A DNA stretch of 64,000 nt, from positions 248,001 to 312,000 of the forward strand of contig NC_016631.1 of the NCBI RefSeq assembly GCF_000178955.2. Reading direction: 5' to 3'. The stretch is from Granulicella mallensis MP5ACTX8. Lineage in GTDB: Bacteria; Acidobacteriota; Terriglobia; Terriglobales; Acidobacteriaceae. Shown here piece by piece: positions 24,152 through 32,367 of the stretch. The notes below the pieces were generated by a model. It made no database searches and was not told the DNA's origin. It worked only from the letters and a program-made list of their open reading frames with translations. Made by a program: the position numbers and the translations under genes. Within the stretch, counting starts at the first letter, position 1. Each line of letters opens with the position of its first letter.

Positions 24152-26260
24152 ATGTCTCGAACCCTTCAGGCATTTCCGTCGATCAGCCGAGCCGCAAATG
24201 TAGTGCGTGCGGAGCTTGCGATGTATCCCGGCAGGCTCTCGCTGATATTCAGAATTGTGCTCGCCTGCACTTCGGTGATGGTGTTGGTGATGGTCTTTCG
24301 CATCCCTGCCGCTGCGCTCGGAGCCTACTATCCACTACTGCTTTCGCGTGACAGCCCGCGCGCTACACGCCGATCTGCGCTACGAACGTCGATAGCCTGC
24401 ACACTTGGCGCTGCGGAGATCATTCTTGGCGCAATGCTCTTTGCGGGCTCGCCATTTCTGCACTTCTTTTGGCTGATGGCAAATCTTTTTGCTGTCTTCT
24501 ATCTCATCAGCGCGATGAAGCTCTACGACGCGGCCGTGGCTCTGGGCGTGTTGATCGCCTCAGCGATGACCATATGGGATACGGGAGCATCGCCTGCAAC
24601 TCGTGTGACACTCACCCTGTACACGCTGCTCTCCATTTTGATGGGCTGTGTGATCTCGGCCATCATCGAAACAGTCTTCGCCCAGACTCACCCTTCGGAC
24701 GCTGTGCTTGACGGCATTCAACAGCGTCTTGTTCTGGCAGAAAAACTCTTGCGCAAAGGTGGCGATATCGATGCCGACCACGCTTCGCTCAGGATTCAAA
24801 TAGGGCGCTATGCAACGAGGGGCACTGGAGAGCTTCGAGAGCACCTTGCTCATTCGAGTTACGACGGCTCCTACAAGGCTCAGCTTACAACCGTAGTCGC
24901 CTTGTCCGGACAGTTGATAGAACTCTCTGTGAATCTTGGGGAAACAATCCGCCTTCTATCGCCGTCCGATGTCGTTCGCTGCAACTCGATCGCACAGAAT
25001 ATCGCAGGAATCCGGTCAAGACTTGTACAGGAGGAGGCGCCTGACTGGCTCGAGCTTTCCGGCGAACATGAACACGCGAATCCGACGCTTGCCGAAATCG
25101 AAAGAAACATTGAGCTGATCGCCGAAAGCTTTTCCGACAGTGATCCAACGCCGCATCATCATTTGCCTGAACCCGGCGAGCAGCAGAAGATGGGCATCTT
25201 TCAGGAGGATGCTTTCAGTAACCCGGAGCATCTCAAGTTCGCCATTCGTGGAACCCTGAGCGCGATGGCCTGCTATCTCTTTTACATGAGCCTCGGGTGG
25301 ATGTTTCTGGCAGGCTCGGTGACAACCTGCATCCTTACAGCTCTTACGAATACAGGGGCAACACGGCACAAGCAATTGCTTCGCTTCGCCGGCTTCTTCC
25401 TTGGAGCCTGCATTCTCGGCTTTGGAGCAGAGACGTTAATTCTGCCGCAGATCGATTCTCTGGCTGAGTACACACTTCTGTTTGCCTTTGTGATGGCAAT
25501 CGGAGCCTGGGCGGCCACATCGAGCCCTCGCCTGGCTTATCTCGGATTTCAGATTGTGCTGGCATATGACCTCACCAATCTCAATCGCTTTACGTTGAAT
25601 ACCTCATTGGTTCCGGCCCGCGATGCGATCCTCGGAATTGTTCTCGGGATCATTGCGATGTGGCTTTTCTTCGACCACTTGTGGTCACGTTCGGCCACAG
25701 TGACGATGCGGGCCATTCTCTTGACGGCAATTCGAGATGTCGCGCAGTTGGAGCATTCGAGCAACACTGAGCAGCGGCACGAGATGCGTCGCTTTCAAGC
25801 CGAGTGCGATCGCATCAATCGCAACTTCGATAAGATTCGTACCCTCTCCGATCTTTCGGTCTTTGAGTCTTTCCCGAAGAGTCGGCACGAGACATTTATG
25901 ACTCACTGCGTTGAGTCCTTTCTGCCGCAGCTGCGAGCGTATCTTCTTGTGAAGGCTGGGCTGCTTCAATACGGGACGACGAACGGCTCGCAGCAATATG
26001 CTGAGCTAGTCGATGAAGTGAAACATCGCACTTCCGCGCTCCTCCTTGGAGCTGCGCAAACCATTGAACAGTATCCGGAGGCTTCGGTTGGGACGATCGA
26101 TCCTGGAGACAGGCGGCTTCTGCATTCAGTGAAGCAAGCGACACGTGAAGCCCAGGGAAGTGGTCAAGAAAGCTCTGCCACAGGGCTGCGCCTCTCCTCT
26201 TCACTCCTGGACCTGGCACTCCATGTTCAGATGCAGCTTCACGCCCCACCCTCCGAGTAG
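24152..26260 (+). CDS. FUSC-family inner-membrane transporter (MdtO/AaeB-like)
   Basis: A 702-residue transporter with two blocks of about five to six membrane helices (about residues 30-175 and 370-520), each followed by a cytoplasmic helical region, the standard FUSC layout. Related proteins (AaeB, MdtO, YccS) export aromatic carboxylic acids or drugs. It is the last gene of the operon, 8 nt after the adaptor gene, and with it forms a full tripartite pump. Confidence 0.9.
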   Translation: MSRTLQAFPSISRAANVVRAELAMYPGRLSLIFRIVLACTSVMVLVMVFRIPAAALGAYYPLLLSRDSPRATRRSALRTSIACTLGAAEIILGAMLFAGSPFLHFFWLMANLFAVFYLISAMKLYDAAVALGVLIASAMTIWDTGASPATRVTLTLYTLLSILMGCVISAIIETVFAQTHPSDAVLDGIQQRLVLAEKLLRKGGDIDADHASLRIQIGRYATRGTGELREHLAHSSYDGSYKAQLTTVVALSGQLIELSVNLGETIRLLSPSDVVRCNSIAQNIAGIRSRLVQEEAPDWLELSGEHEHANPTLAEIERNIELIAESFSDSDPTPHHHLPEPGEQQKMGIFQEDAFSNPEHLKFAIRGTLSAMACYLFYMSLGWMFLAGSVTTCILTALTNTGATRHKQLLRFAGFFLGACILGFGAETLILPQIDSLAEYTLLFAFVMAIGAWAATSSPRLAYLGFQIVLAYDLTNLNRFTLNTSLVPARDAILGIVLGIIAMWLFFDHLWSRSATVTMRAILLTAIRDVAQLEHSSNTEQRHEMRRFQAECDRINRNFDKIRTLSDLSVFESFPKSRHETFMTHCVESFLPQLRAYLLVKAGLLQYGTTNGSQQYAELVDEVKHRTSALLLGAAQTIEQYPEASVGTIDPGDRRLLHSVKQATREAQGSGQESSATGLRLSSSLLDLALHVQMQLHAPPSE

Positions 26261-26301
26261 GTAGGACTTCTCTCGCCTCAATCAACGATTGTGCAGCCTC
26301 C

Positions 26302-26328
26302 TGTCACAGAACGCCGGCGTATTTGGTC
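26302..26328 (+). promoter_or_regulatory. candidate ECF41 sigma-factor promoter
   Basis: TGTCACA at 26302-26308, a 16-nt spacer and GGTC at 26325-26328 resemble the ECF41-type promoter (as I recall, TGTCACA with CGTC at the -10), with one mismatch. It lies 59 nt before the epimerase gene of an operon that itself ends with an ECF41-like sigma factor, so autoregulation is expected. Confidence 0.55.
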
Positions 26329-26386
26329 TTAGTAAGTACAACCGGCAGATGTGAATATGCCATTCGAAAATGAGAGGAACAAAGTC

Positions 26387-27187
26387 ATGAAAATCGTAGT
26401 GATCGGCGGCAGTGGTCTCATCGGATCAAAGCTCGTCAATAAGCTTCGTGAGCACGGACACGAAGCGATACCGGCATCACCCAACTCAGGCGTCAACACG
26501 CTCACCGGCGAGGGCCTTGGCGAAGTGCTAAAAGGCGCCTCGGTCGTCGTTGATGTATCGAACTCTCCCTCCTTCGAGGAAGCGGCAGCGACGAACTTCT
26601 TCACTACTGCCACACGCAACCTGCTTCAGCACGAGCAAGCCGCAGGTGTGCGGCACCACGTTGCGTTGTCGGTCGTGGGGACGGATCGTCTGGCTGCAAG
26701 AAGGCCGTCGGATGCGGAAGAGACGATTCGCGGATACTTCCGCGCGAAGCTCGTGCAGGAGAAGTTGATTGCGGAATCTTCGATCCCCTATTCGATCGTC
26801 CATGCGACGCAGTTCTTCGAGTTTTTCAAGAGTATCGCTGATGCTTCCAGCGACGGCACGACTGTTCGATTGGCTCCAGTGCTGATCCAACCGATGGCTG
26901 CTGAAGATGTAGCTGCCGCGGTTGGACGGGGTGCTGTTGGCGCTCCGGTAAATGGAATCGTTGAAGTGGGCGGGCCGCAAGAGTTCCGTCTCGACGAATT
27001 CGTTCGTCAGGGCCTCCACGCACACAACGATCCGCGTACGGTCGTCGCGGACGTCGGCGCCGGTTACTTCGGGGTCGAAGTCGACGAGCGCACGCTTGTC
27101 CCCGGTAAAGACGCCCGGCTTGGCGAAACGCATTTCAAAACCTGGCTCAGTCAGTCCACGGTGAGTGCGATAGGTGCGTCTCGATAA
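26387..27187 (+). CDS. NmrA-like NAD(P)-binding epimerase/oxidoreductase
   Basis: A 266-residue atypical short-chain dehydrogenase. The N terminus MKIVVIGGSGLIGSKLVNKL holds the GxxGxxG nucleotide loop; the YxxxK active site is not seen, and residues like HHVALSVVGTDRL match the NmrA/SDR_a5 pattern. The ATG at 26387 was chosen as it opens directly at the Rossmann strand. The gene heads a three-gene unit with a cupin and an ECF41-like sigma factor; genes of the carboxymuconolactone decarboxylase, oxidoreductase or epimerase type are the usual ECF41 targets, consistent with this arrangement. Confidence 0.82.
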   Translation: MKIVVIGGSGLIGSKLVNKLREHGHEAIPASPNSGVNTLTGEGLGEVLKGASVVVDVSNSPSFEEAAATNFFTTATRNLLQHEQAAGVRHHVALSVVGTDRLAARRPSDAEETIRGYFRAKLVQEKLIAESSIPYSIVHATQFFEFFKSIADASSDGTTVRLAPVLIQPMAAEDVAAAVGRGAVGAPVNGIVEVGGPQEFRLDEFVRQGLHAHNDPRTVVADVGAGYFGVEVDERTLVPGKDARLGETHFKTWLSQSTVSAIGASR

Positions 27188-27192
27188 GGACA

Positions 27193-27220
27193 GAAGCCGA
27201 GTTCGGCTGAACTCGGCTTC
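27193..27220 (+). terminator. hairpin in the epimerase-cupin gap
   Basis: Perfect 12-bp stem GAAGCCGAGTTC/GAACTCGGCTTC with a GGCT loop just after the epimerase stop. There is no U run, so it may attenuate or stabilise mRNA rather than stop transcription fully; downstream genes may still be in the operon. Confidence 0.6.
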
Positions 27221-27265
27221 ACCTTCTTAGGCTAAGAAGAAAGAGCAATACTGAGGAGATTCGTG

Positions 27266-27655
27266 ATGAAGATCGCAAAATTAATTTTGTGCTTGATATG
27301 GCTGACCCCAGGTTGGTTGATCGGGCAGGAGGCTAAAGTAGTGCCTCTGCTATCGAAAGATCTGACTGACTTACCTGGCAAAGAAGGTCTGATGATCACC
27401 GTGGAGTATCCGCCGGGTGCCTCTGACCCTGTACATCGCCACAATGCGCATGGATTTATTTATGTGCTGGAAGGCTCGATCGTGATGCAGGTGAAGGGTG
27501 GAAGGGAAGTGACTCTGATGCCTGGTCAGACCTTCTATGAAGGCCCGAACGATATTCACGTCATTGGACGGAACGCAAGCCAAACCAAACGAGCAAAGTT
27601 CGTAGTGTTCCTGGTAAAGGACAAAGGAGCTCCGGTGCTCATGCCGGTGAACTAA
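27266..27655 (+). CDS. exported cupin-domain protein
   Basis: A 129-residue protein with a signal peptide (LILCLIWLTPGWLIGQEA) and a single small cupin: YPPGASDPVHRHNAHGFIYVLEG gives the first His/His/Glu metal motif, and FYEGPNDIHVIGRNAS the second. ATG at 27266 has GAGGAG 8 nt before. Often linked to ECF41-type operons; substrate unknown. Confidence 0.85.
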   Translation: MKIAKLILCLIWLTPGWLIGQEAKVVPLLSKDLTDLPGKEGLMITVEYPPGASDPVHRHNAHGFIYVLEGSIVMQVKGGREVTLMPGQTFYEGPNDIHVIGRNASQTKRAKFVVFLVKDKGAPVLMPVN

Positions 27656-27740
27656 GCCGCGCGCCGCGCCATATCATCGGGGATGCTGACGATCCTCCCA
27701 TCAACGAAGAGGTGGTCGAGAAAATGCCGCGAGATAGACT

Positions 27741-28688
27741 ATGACCATCGCAATGGCAGAAGAACCCATTTCGGAAACTCCATTGTCTGTTCGCCGTGGT
27801 CTAGAAGACGGAGAGCATGACGATGGTCTGTTGGTCTTTGCCGAGGTGCGTCCACGTTTGTTCGGCATCGCTTACCGCATGCTCGGAAGTGCGGCTGAAG
27901 CCGAGGATATCGTGCAGGATGTCTGGTTGCGGTGGCAGGCTACCGATCGCAACATCGTTGAGAGCCCGTCGGCATTTCTGGCCACGACAACTACACGAAT
28001 GTGTATCAACTTCTCCCAGAGTGCCCACTCGCGCCGGGAAACCTACGTCGGTCCCTGGCTTCCCGAACCCGTGGACACCAGCAGCGATCCTGCGTTAGGC
28101 GCAGAGCGCGGCGAAGCTTTGGGACTTGCCATCCTGCTGCTCCTTGAGAAGCTGTCTCCTACAGAACGTGCCTCCTACGTTCTGCGCGAAGCGTTCGATT
28201 ACTCCTACCGCCAGATCGCGGACATCATACAAATGGAGGAAGCGAATACCCGCCAACTCGTCTCTCGTGCCCGTAAGCACATTGCAGATGGGCGGCGCAC
28301 ACCGGTCAGTTCTGAGGAACAGCGCCGCCTGCTGGAAGCCTTTATCGGTGCCGCTCAAAAGGGAGACCTGGCCACGCTGGAAGGTCTCTTCGTAGAAGAT
28401 GTCGTCTCTTATTCGGATGGTGGGGGCATTGTGCGTACAGCTGCTCGAGCCCCGGTTTCTGGTCGCGATCATGTTGCGAAGTTCATTACCTCCTTCGCTT
28501 CCCATTTCTGGACGGGCATAACGCTCCGGTGGATTGAAACAAACGGACAGGCATCCGTTCTTCTGTCACGCGATGGCATCCCGGTTGCGCTCGCAACGGT
28601 AGACGCTTCGGTAGAAGGAATCCATCAGATTATGTGGATACTGAGACCGAGCAAGCTCGCTGCAATTTCGCAGACGGGAAGGCTTTGA
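27741..28688 (+). CDS. ECF41-type RNA polymerase sigma factor with SnoaL-like C-terminal extension
   Basis: A 315-residue ECF sigma factor. Region 2 is seen in PRLFGIAYRMLGSAAEAEDI and VQDVWLRWQATD; region 4 is LSPTERASYVLREAFDYSYR followed by IADIIQMEEANTRQLVSRAR. After residue 195 comes a SnoaL/NTF2-like extension (LLEAFIGAAQKGDLATLEGL) with the family motif DGGG at VVSYSDGGGIV. ECF41 factors use this extension to control their own activity in place of an anti-sigma factor. Placement after the epimerase and cupin genes, with a matching promoter upstream of the first, supports autoregulation. Confidence 0.9.
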   Translation: MTIAMAEEPISETPLSVRRGLEDGEHDDGLLVFAEVRPRLFGIAYRMLGSAAEAEDIVQDVWLRWQATDRNIVESPSAFLATTTTRMCINFSQSAHSRRETYVGPWLPEPVDTSSDPALGAERGEALGLAILLLLEKLSPTERASYVLREAFDYSYRQIADIIQMEEANTRQLVSRARKHIADGRRTPVSSEEQRRLLEAFIGAAQKGDLATLEGLFVEDVVSYSDGGGIVRTAARAPVSGRDHVAKFITSFASHFWTGITLRWIETNGQASVLLSRDGIPVALATVDASVEGIHQIMWILRPSKLAAISQTGRL

Positions 28689-28840
28689 ATCTTCCATCTG
28701 GCTCGAGGGGTTCGATAAAGATCACCTAGATTTTTAGAAACGCGTCAAGGTTTGGCCTGGTTCTGGCGTTCCCGCGTAACAAAACCCAGGCAGATGACGC
28801 TGGACATCCATAGAGGCACTATGGATACTAGGACTACTTC
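28689..28840. other. non-coding gap before the riboswitch
   Basis: This holds an 8-bp hairpin, ATCCATAG/CTATGGAT with a 5-nt loop, at 28806-28826, immediately before the riboswitch, and no ORF. It should contain the promoter of the riboswitch transcript. Confidence 0.5.
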
Positions 28841-29002
28841 ACGGTGCCCAATCGCGAGATTGGGCTTAAATGGGAATCAGGCGAGAATCCGGAACTGCCC
28901 CGCAGCGGTACGCAGGAACGAACACTCCGATAGAAGCACTGGTTCGCCATGAACTGGGAAGCAGGAGCAAGTAGGTAGCCTGCAAGTCCGAAGAACTGCC
29001 GA
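28841..29002 (+). promoter_or_regulatory. cobalamin (AdoCbl-type) riboswitch
   Basis: The conserved elements of the B12 aptamer appear in order: GGTGCC at 28843, GGGAATCAGGCGAGAATCC at 28872 on, CCCCGCAGCGGTA (the B12 box) near 28898-28910, CACTGG at 28937 and CTGGGAAGC at 28954, and the terminal AAGTCCGAAGAACTGCC at 28984-29000. A CTTCC/GGAAG hairpin near 29036-29050 next to GGCAGGAT could be the expression platform. It should repress downstream genes when cobalamin is plentiful; the first large genes are a radical SAM enzyme and PabBC. Confidence 0.92.
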
Positions 29003-29057
29003 GAAACTTGCTCCATAACGAGCATAGATATACCGCTTCCGAGGGGAAGGCAGGATA

Positions 29058-29132
29058 ATGGCAGCGCTTTCTCTACTGCTGCATCTAACCTGTCAGCTAC
29101 TTCCGGCCTGTTTTGAGAATGGCTCGTTTTGA
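29058..29132 (+). CDS. possible 24-codon leader peptide
   Basis: ATG at 29058 follows the riboswitch hairpin and reads MAALSLLLHLTCQLLPACFE and four more residues to a TGA, which lies in a hairpin (ATGGCTC/GAGCCAT, 29119-29137). The hydrophobic ALSLLLHLT is echoed in the 47-codon ORF downstream. It could be a leader peptide or the remnant of a signal peptide from a lost riboswitch-controlled gene. Evidence is weak. Confidence 0.3.
   Translation: MAALSLLLHLTCQLLPACFENGSF
29063..29091 (+). repeat. direct repeat, first copy (second at 29302-29323)
   Basis: AGCGCTTTCTCTACTGCTGCATCTAACCT matches AGCGCTTTCGCTGCATCTAACCT 240 bp downstream except for a 6-base indel, which keeps the same reading frame in the two short ORFs. 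It may come from a local duplication. Confidence 0.6.
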
Positions 29133-29287
29133 GCCATAGCCGTCTCTATAACCAGACCGGTCGCATCTGTTCCATTCGGCATTGCAGGCAGTCGCTCGTT
29201 TGCCATCATGAATGAGAAAATTATCTAGTGGATTCGGTCTGCAGCCGCGCCCGATGAACCGTTCGCTGAACCGGAGGTTTCGCTTCA

Positions 29288-29431
29288 ATGACGCCTACCT
29301 TAGCGCTTTCGCTGCATCTAACCTCTGATCGCTCCGAGGCTGGGAAAATTCCTGGTCTCGTGGTCCACCCAGGTCGCTATAGTATTTTGTTTATCGCTAA
29401 CGGCTTGCGGGCCACATTAGGACAAGCATGA
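29288..29431 (+). CDS. 47-codon peptide coupled to radical SAM gene (precursor candidate)
   Basis: ATG at 29288 opens an ORF starting MTPTLALSLHLTSDRSEAGK and ending LRATLGQA, whose TGA overlaps the ATG of the radical SAM gene (ATGA at 29428). A strong GGAGGT ribosome site lies at 29273-29278, 9 nt before the start. Both features support that it is translated. It is not similar to any family I recognise. A peptide encoded directly before a radical SAM enzyme with extra C-terminal cysteines can be a modified-peptide precursor (RiPP), but a leader peptide with only regulatory use is an alternative. There is no Cys, and only one Tyr and one Phe. Confidence 0.55.
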   Translation: MTPTLALSLHLTSDRSEAGKIPGLVVHPGRYSILFIANGLRATLGQA

Positions 29432-30453
29432 AAACTTCAGAGGTGCTCCAAGCCTGGTCGACGATTCTGGCTGGCCGGTCCCCTTCGCTGTCGATTGAGA
29501 TCACCAAGGAATGCCCCTTACGGTGTCCGGGATGCTATGCCTTCGATGCGGCACATCTTGGAAGCGAGATGCAGTTGCGTCAGCTCTCCGACTTCAAAGG
29601 CGAGGAGTTGGTCACGAGAGTGCTTGCTCTGATCGATGAACGCAAACCGCTTCACGTGTCTCTCGTAGGCGGTGATCCGTTCGTTCGACATCGTGAGCTT
29701 GAGTTACTGCTGCCTCACTTGGAGAGCCGCGGGATACACACGCAGATCGTGACGAGCGCCTTCAGAATTATTCCGAGCTCGTGGAATCAGTTCAAGCTGT
29801 TGAACGTTGTGGTCTCGATCGATGGCTTGCAGCCGGAGCACGATGAACGGCGCAAGCCCGCCACCTATGAACGGATACTGAAGAACATCCGTGGCGCCAG
29901 AATCACCATTCATTGCACCATCACCTCCCAGATTGCAGACCGTGAAGGCTACCTGGAAGAGTTTCTGCGTTTCTGGAGTGCGCAGCCGGAGATTGTGAGG
30001 GTATGGTTCAGTCTCTTCACCCCTCAACGCGGCGCCACTGACCCGGAGATCCTCACGACCTCGCAAAGAGCCTCTGTACTTGCCGATCTGCAACGCTTGC
30101 GGAAGAGTTATCCGATTCTGGATATGCACGAGAGGGTGATTCAGGAGATCGCCTCTCCGCCGAAGAGCCCAGGTGAGTGCATCTTTGCGCAGACAACCGA
30201 GACGATCTCGGCAGATCTGAAGACGCAGATCACTCCCTGCCAATTCGGTGGAGATCCCGATTGCGAGAATTGTGGCTGCATCGCCTCCATGGGGTTAGCT
30301 GCTGTCGGCCATCATCGTGTGATCGGGCCGCTTACTGCCGGCCATCTCTTTACGGCCTCGGATCGATTGGGCAAGGGCTGGAGAGGGTTGCGGAATAAAC
30401 TCTCGCCAAAACCAAGACAGGTGCCAGAACCGTCGCCGTTCAAAATACTTTAG
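29428..30453 (+). CDS. radical SAM enzyme with Cys-rich C-terminal region
   Basis: A 341-residue radical SAM protein. The cluster-binding motif is CX3CX2C at C29, C33 and C36 (KECPLRCPGCYAF); GGDP near residue 80 is the SAM-binding GGE equivalent, and NVVVSIDGLQPEHDERRKPA matches MoaA/PqqE-like members. The C-terminal part has further cysteines (PGECIF, ITPCQFGGDPDCENCGC) like a short SPASM/twitch extension for auxiliary clusters. There is no B12-binding domain. It follows a cobalamin riboswitch and overlaps the 47-codon ORF; the next gene is pabBC. Its substrate is unknown; peptide modification or a small-molecule rearrangement is possible. Confidence 0.85.
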   Translation: MKTSEVLQAWSTILAGRSPSLSIEITKECPLRCPGCYAFDAAHLGSEMQLRQLSDFKGEELVTRVLALIDERKPLHVSLVGGDPFVRHRELELLLPHLESRGIHTQIVTSAFRIIPSSWNQFKLLNVVVSIDGLQPEHDERRKPATYERILKNIRGARITIHCTITSQIADREGYLEEFLRFWSAQPEIVRVWFSLFTPQRGATDPEILTTSQRASVLADLQRLRKSYPILDMHERVIQEIASPPKSPGECIFAQTTETISADLKTQITPCQFGGDPDCENCGCIASMGLAAVGHHRVIGPLTAGHLFTASDRLGKGWRGLRNKLSPKPRQVPEPSPFKIL

Positions 30454-30501
30454 AAGAGGATCTATCATCGATGATCAAGCATCGGCAGACGGGGAGATTT
30501 T

Positions 30502-32367
30502 GTGGGGCAGTGGTCAAGGGTTCCGAAGCAGTGGTATTCGATGGTTGCCGAAACCGCCGACTCGGTTCTTCTTGAAACCTCACGCTTCGACCCGGAAAAT
30601 CGGCAGAGTCTTCTCTTTCTCCATCCTGTTCGGGTGTTGTCTGCATCCAGGCATGACGCAATCCCGGCTCTCTTCCGCGAGCTTGAAGACGCGCTCGCCG
30701 CGGGCTTTTATGTCGCCGGATTTGTCGGCTATGAATGCGGATATCACTTTCAGTCCCTGGAGGATATAGCACCGGCTCGATCAGAACTGCCTCTCGCCTG
30801 GTTCGGTGTCTACCGGGAACCGCTCGTCCATCACCACCACAGGAGTGATGAAGAAGGTGAAGCGACTCCACCTGCCTCCAACGAATCCGGCAACCTGTTG
30901 GAGATGCTTCCGGAACAAACCTTCCTGACGATCTCAGAAGCCGAGTACTGTGCAAGGGTTGAACGGATTCAGGACTACATCCGGGCAGGCGATACCTATC
31001 AGGTGAACTTCACGGATGCTGTCGATGCCCGGACAAAGTTGTCCGCTACGGAGCTCTTTGCCGAACTCTTCCATCGACAGCCGGTTTCTTACAGTGCTTT
31101 CCTGAATGTGGACGGAAACCATATCCTTTCCTTCTCGCCGGAGCTGTTCTTCCGCATTGAGGACGGCCGGATCGTGACTCGCCCCATGAAGGGCACGATG
31201 CCCCGAGGCCGCGATTCCAGAGAGGATATCGAGGCCGCTGCACGACTGCAGCAGGACGAAAAGAATCGCGCAGAGCATGTGATGATCGTCGACCTTCTTC
31301 GCAATGATCTTGGCCGCATCTGCACGATGGGAAGTATCCAGGTCGAAGACATCTTCTCGGTTGAGAAGTACAGAACTCTTCTCCAGATGACCTCGACGAT
31401 CTCTGGAACACTTCAGGCTGAGCTCGGATACTACGACATCTTTCGAAGCTTGTTCCCCAGCGGCTCCATCACGGGAGCTCCAAAGATCAGGACGATGCAG
31501 ATCATTCGCGAACTGGAACAGAAGCCTCGGGAGATCTACACCGGAGCCATCGGTTTCATTGCGCGGGATCGATCCTCGATCTTCAACGTCGCGATTCGAA
31601 CCCTTGTCCTCAAGGACGGACGAGTCCGGATGGGTGTCGGCGGCGGTATCGTGGCGGATTCGGTTCCTTCGGACGAGTACAGGGAGTGCCAGCTCAAAGC
31701 AAGTTTCCTGTCCCGGTCAGGACCGGCCTTTCAACTCATCGAAACGATGCTCTGGAACGGAGAGTACGCTCTTCTGTCCATGCACCTGGACCGCATGGAA
31801 TCGTCCGCCTCGTACTTCGAGTTTTCCTTTGATCGCGCATCGATCACGCGACAACTCCTTGAGCGGGCGCATCCGTTTCCCCCCGGAGAACACTATCGCG
31901 TGCGGTTGCTGTTGGACTCTGCCGGCAAGGCGACGATTACGTCCACAGCCTTTCAACCCGGCCAATCGACCTGTTCTGTCCGCATCTCTTCGGAACGCAC
32001 CTCTTCTGACGATGTCTTCCTGCGGCACAAAACAACACGCCGCGAACGATATGAACATCTCTTCTCCGAGGCCCGCGCCGATGGTTTCGATGAGGTTCTC
32101 TTCCTCAACGAGAGGGAAGAGGTGACGGAAGGGGCAATCAGTAATATCTTCATCCTCCGCGAAGGCAAGCTTATGACTCCACCTCTAAGCTCTGGTGTCT
32201 TGCCCGGAATCTTCCGCAGGCATCTTCTCGAAACCAATGTGTCGGCAGAGGAGCGAGTCCTTCATCTCGAAGACCTCGAATCGGCAGACGGCATTTTTCT
32301 GTGCAATGCTCTTCGCGGTATGCGCCAGGTGAGCTCCCTTCATCCAAGCGACAACTTACACAAATAA
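30502..32367 (+). CDS. pabBC: aminodeoxychorismate synthase / aminodeoxychorismate lyase fusion (PabB-PabC)
   Basis: A 621-residue bifunctional enzyme for 4-aminobenzoate synthesis from chorismate. The first 400 residues form the chorismate-binding domain with the lysine-type signature RPMKGTMPRG that marks PabB over TrpE, plus FPSGSITGAPKIR. Residues from about 410 are a class-IV PLP aminotransferase fold: IETMLWNGEYALLSMHLDRM, the cofactor lysine in RHKTTRRERY, EVTEGAISNIF and LPGIFRRHLL. The amidotransferase PabA is not nearby. GTG start at 30502 has GGGGAG upstream; ATG at 30541 is an alternative. It is 48 nt after the radical SAM gene, so it may share the riboswitch transcript. Confidence 0.92.
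   Translation: MGQWSRVPKQWYSMVAETADSVLLETSRFDPENRQSLLFLHPVRVLSASRHDAIPALFRELEDALAAGFYVAGFVGYECGYHFQSLEDIAPARSELPLAWFGVYREPLVHHHHRSDEEGEATPPASNESGNLLEMLPEQTFLTISEAEYCARVERIQDYIRAGDTYQVNFTDAVDARTKLSATELFAELFHRQPVSYSAFLNVDGNHILSFSPELFFRIEDGRIVTRPMKGTMPRGRDSREDIEAAARLQQDEKNRAEHVMIVDLLRNDLGRICTMGSIQVEDIFSVEKYRTLLQMTSTISGTLQAELGYYDIFRSLFPSGSITGAPKIRTMQIIRELEQKPREIYTGAIGFIARDRSSIFNVAIRTLVLKDGRVRMGVGGGIVADSVPSDEYRECQLKASFLSRSGPAFQLIETMLWNGEYALLSMHLDRMESSASYFEFSFDRASITRQLLERAHPFPPGEHYRVRLLLDSAGKATITSTAFQPGQSTCSVRISSERTSSDDVFLRHKTTRRERYEHLFSEARADGFDEVLFLNEREEVTEGAISNIFILREGKLMTPPLSSGVLPGIFRRHLLETNVSAEERVLHLEDLESADGIFLCNALRGMRQVSSLHPSDNLHK

Noticed and set aside
27656-27744. Short frame reading HIIGDADDPPINEEVVEKM before the sigma factor, ending in an ATGA overlap
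   Set aside because: It looks coding-like and could be a gene remnant, but there is no start codon or ribosome site and it is too short to judge.
28834-29025. 63-codon minus-strand frame across the riboswitch
   Set aside because: The plus-strand RNA elements explain the sequence; the frame has no family character.
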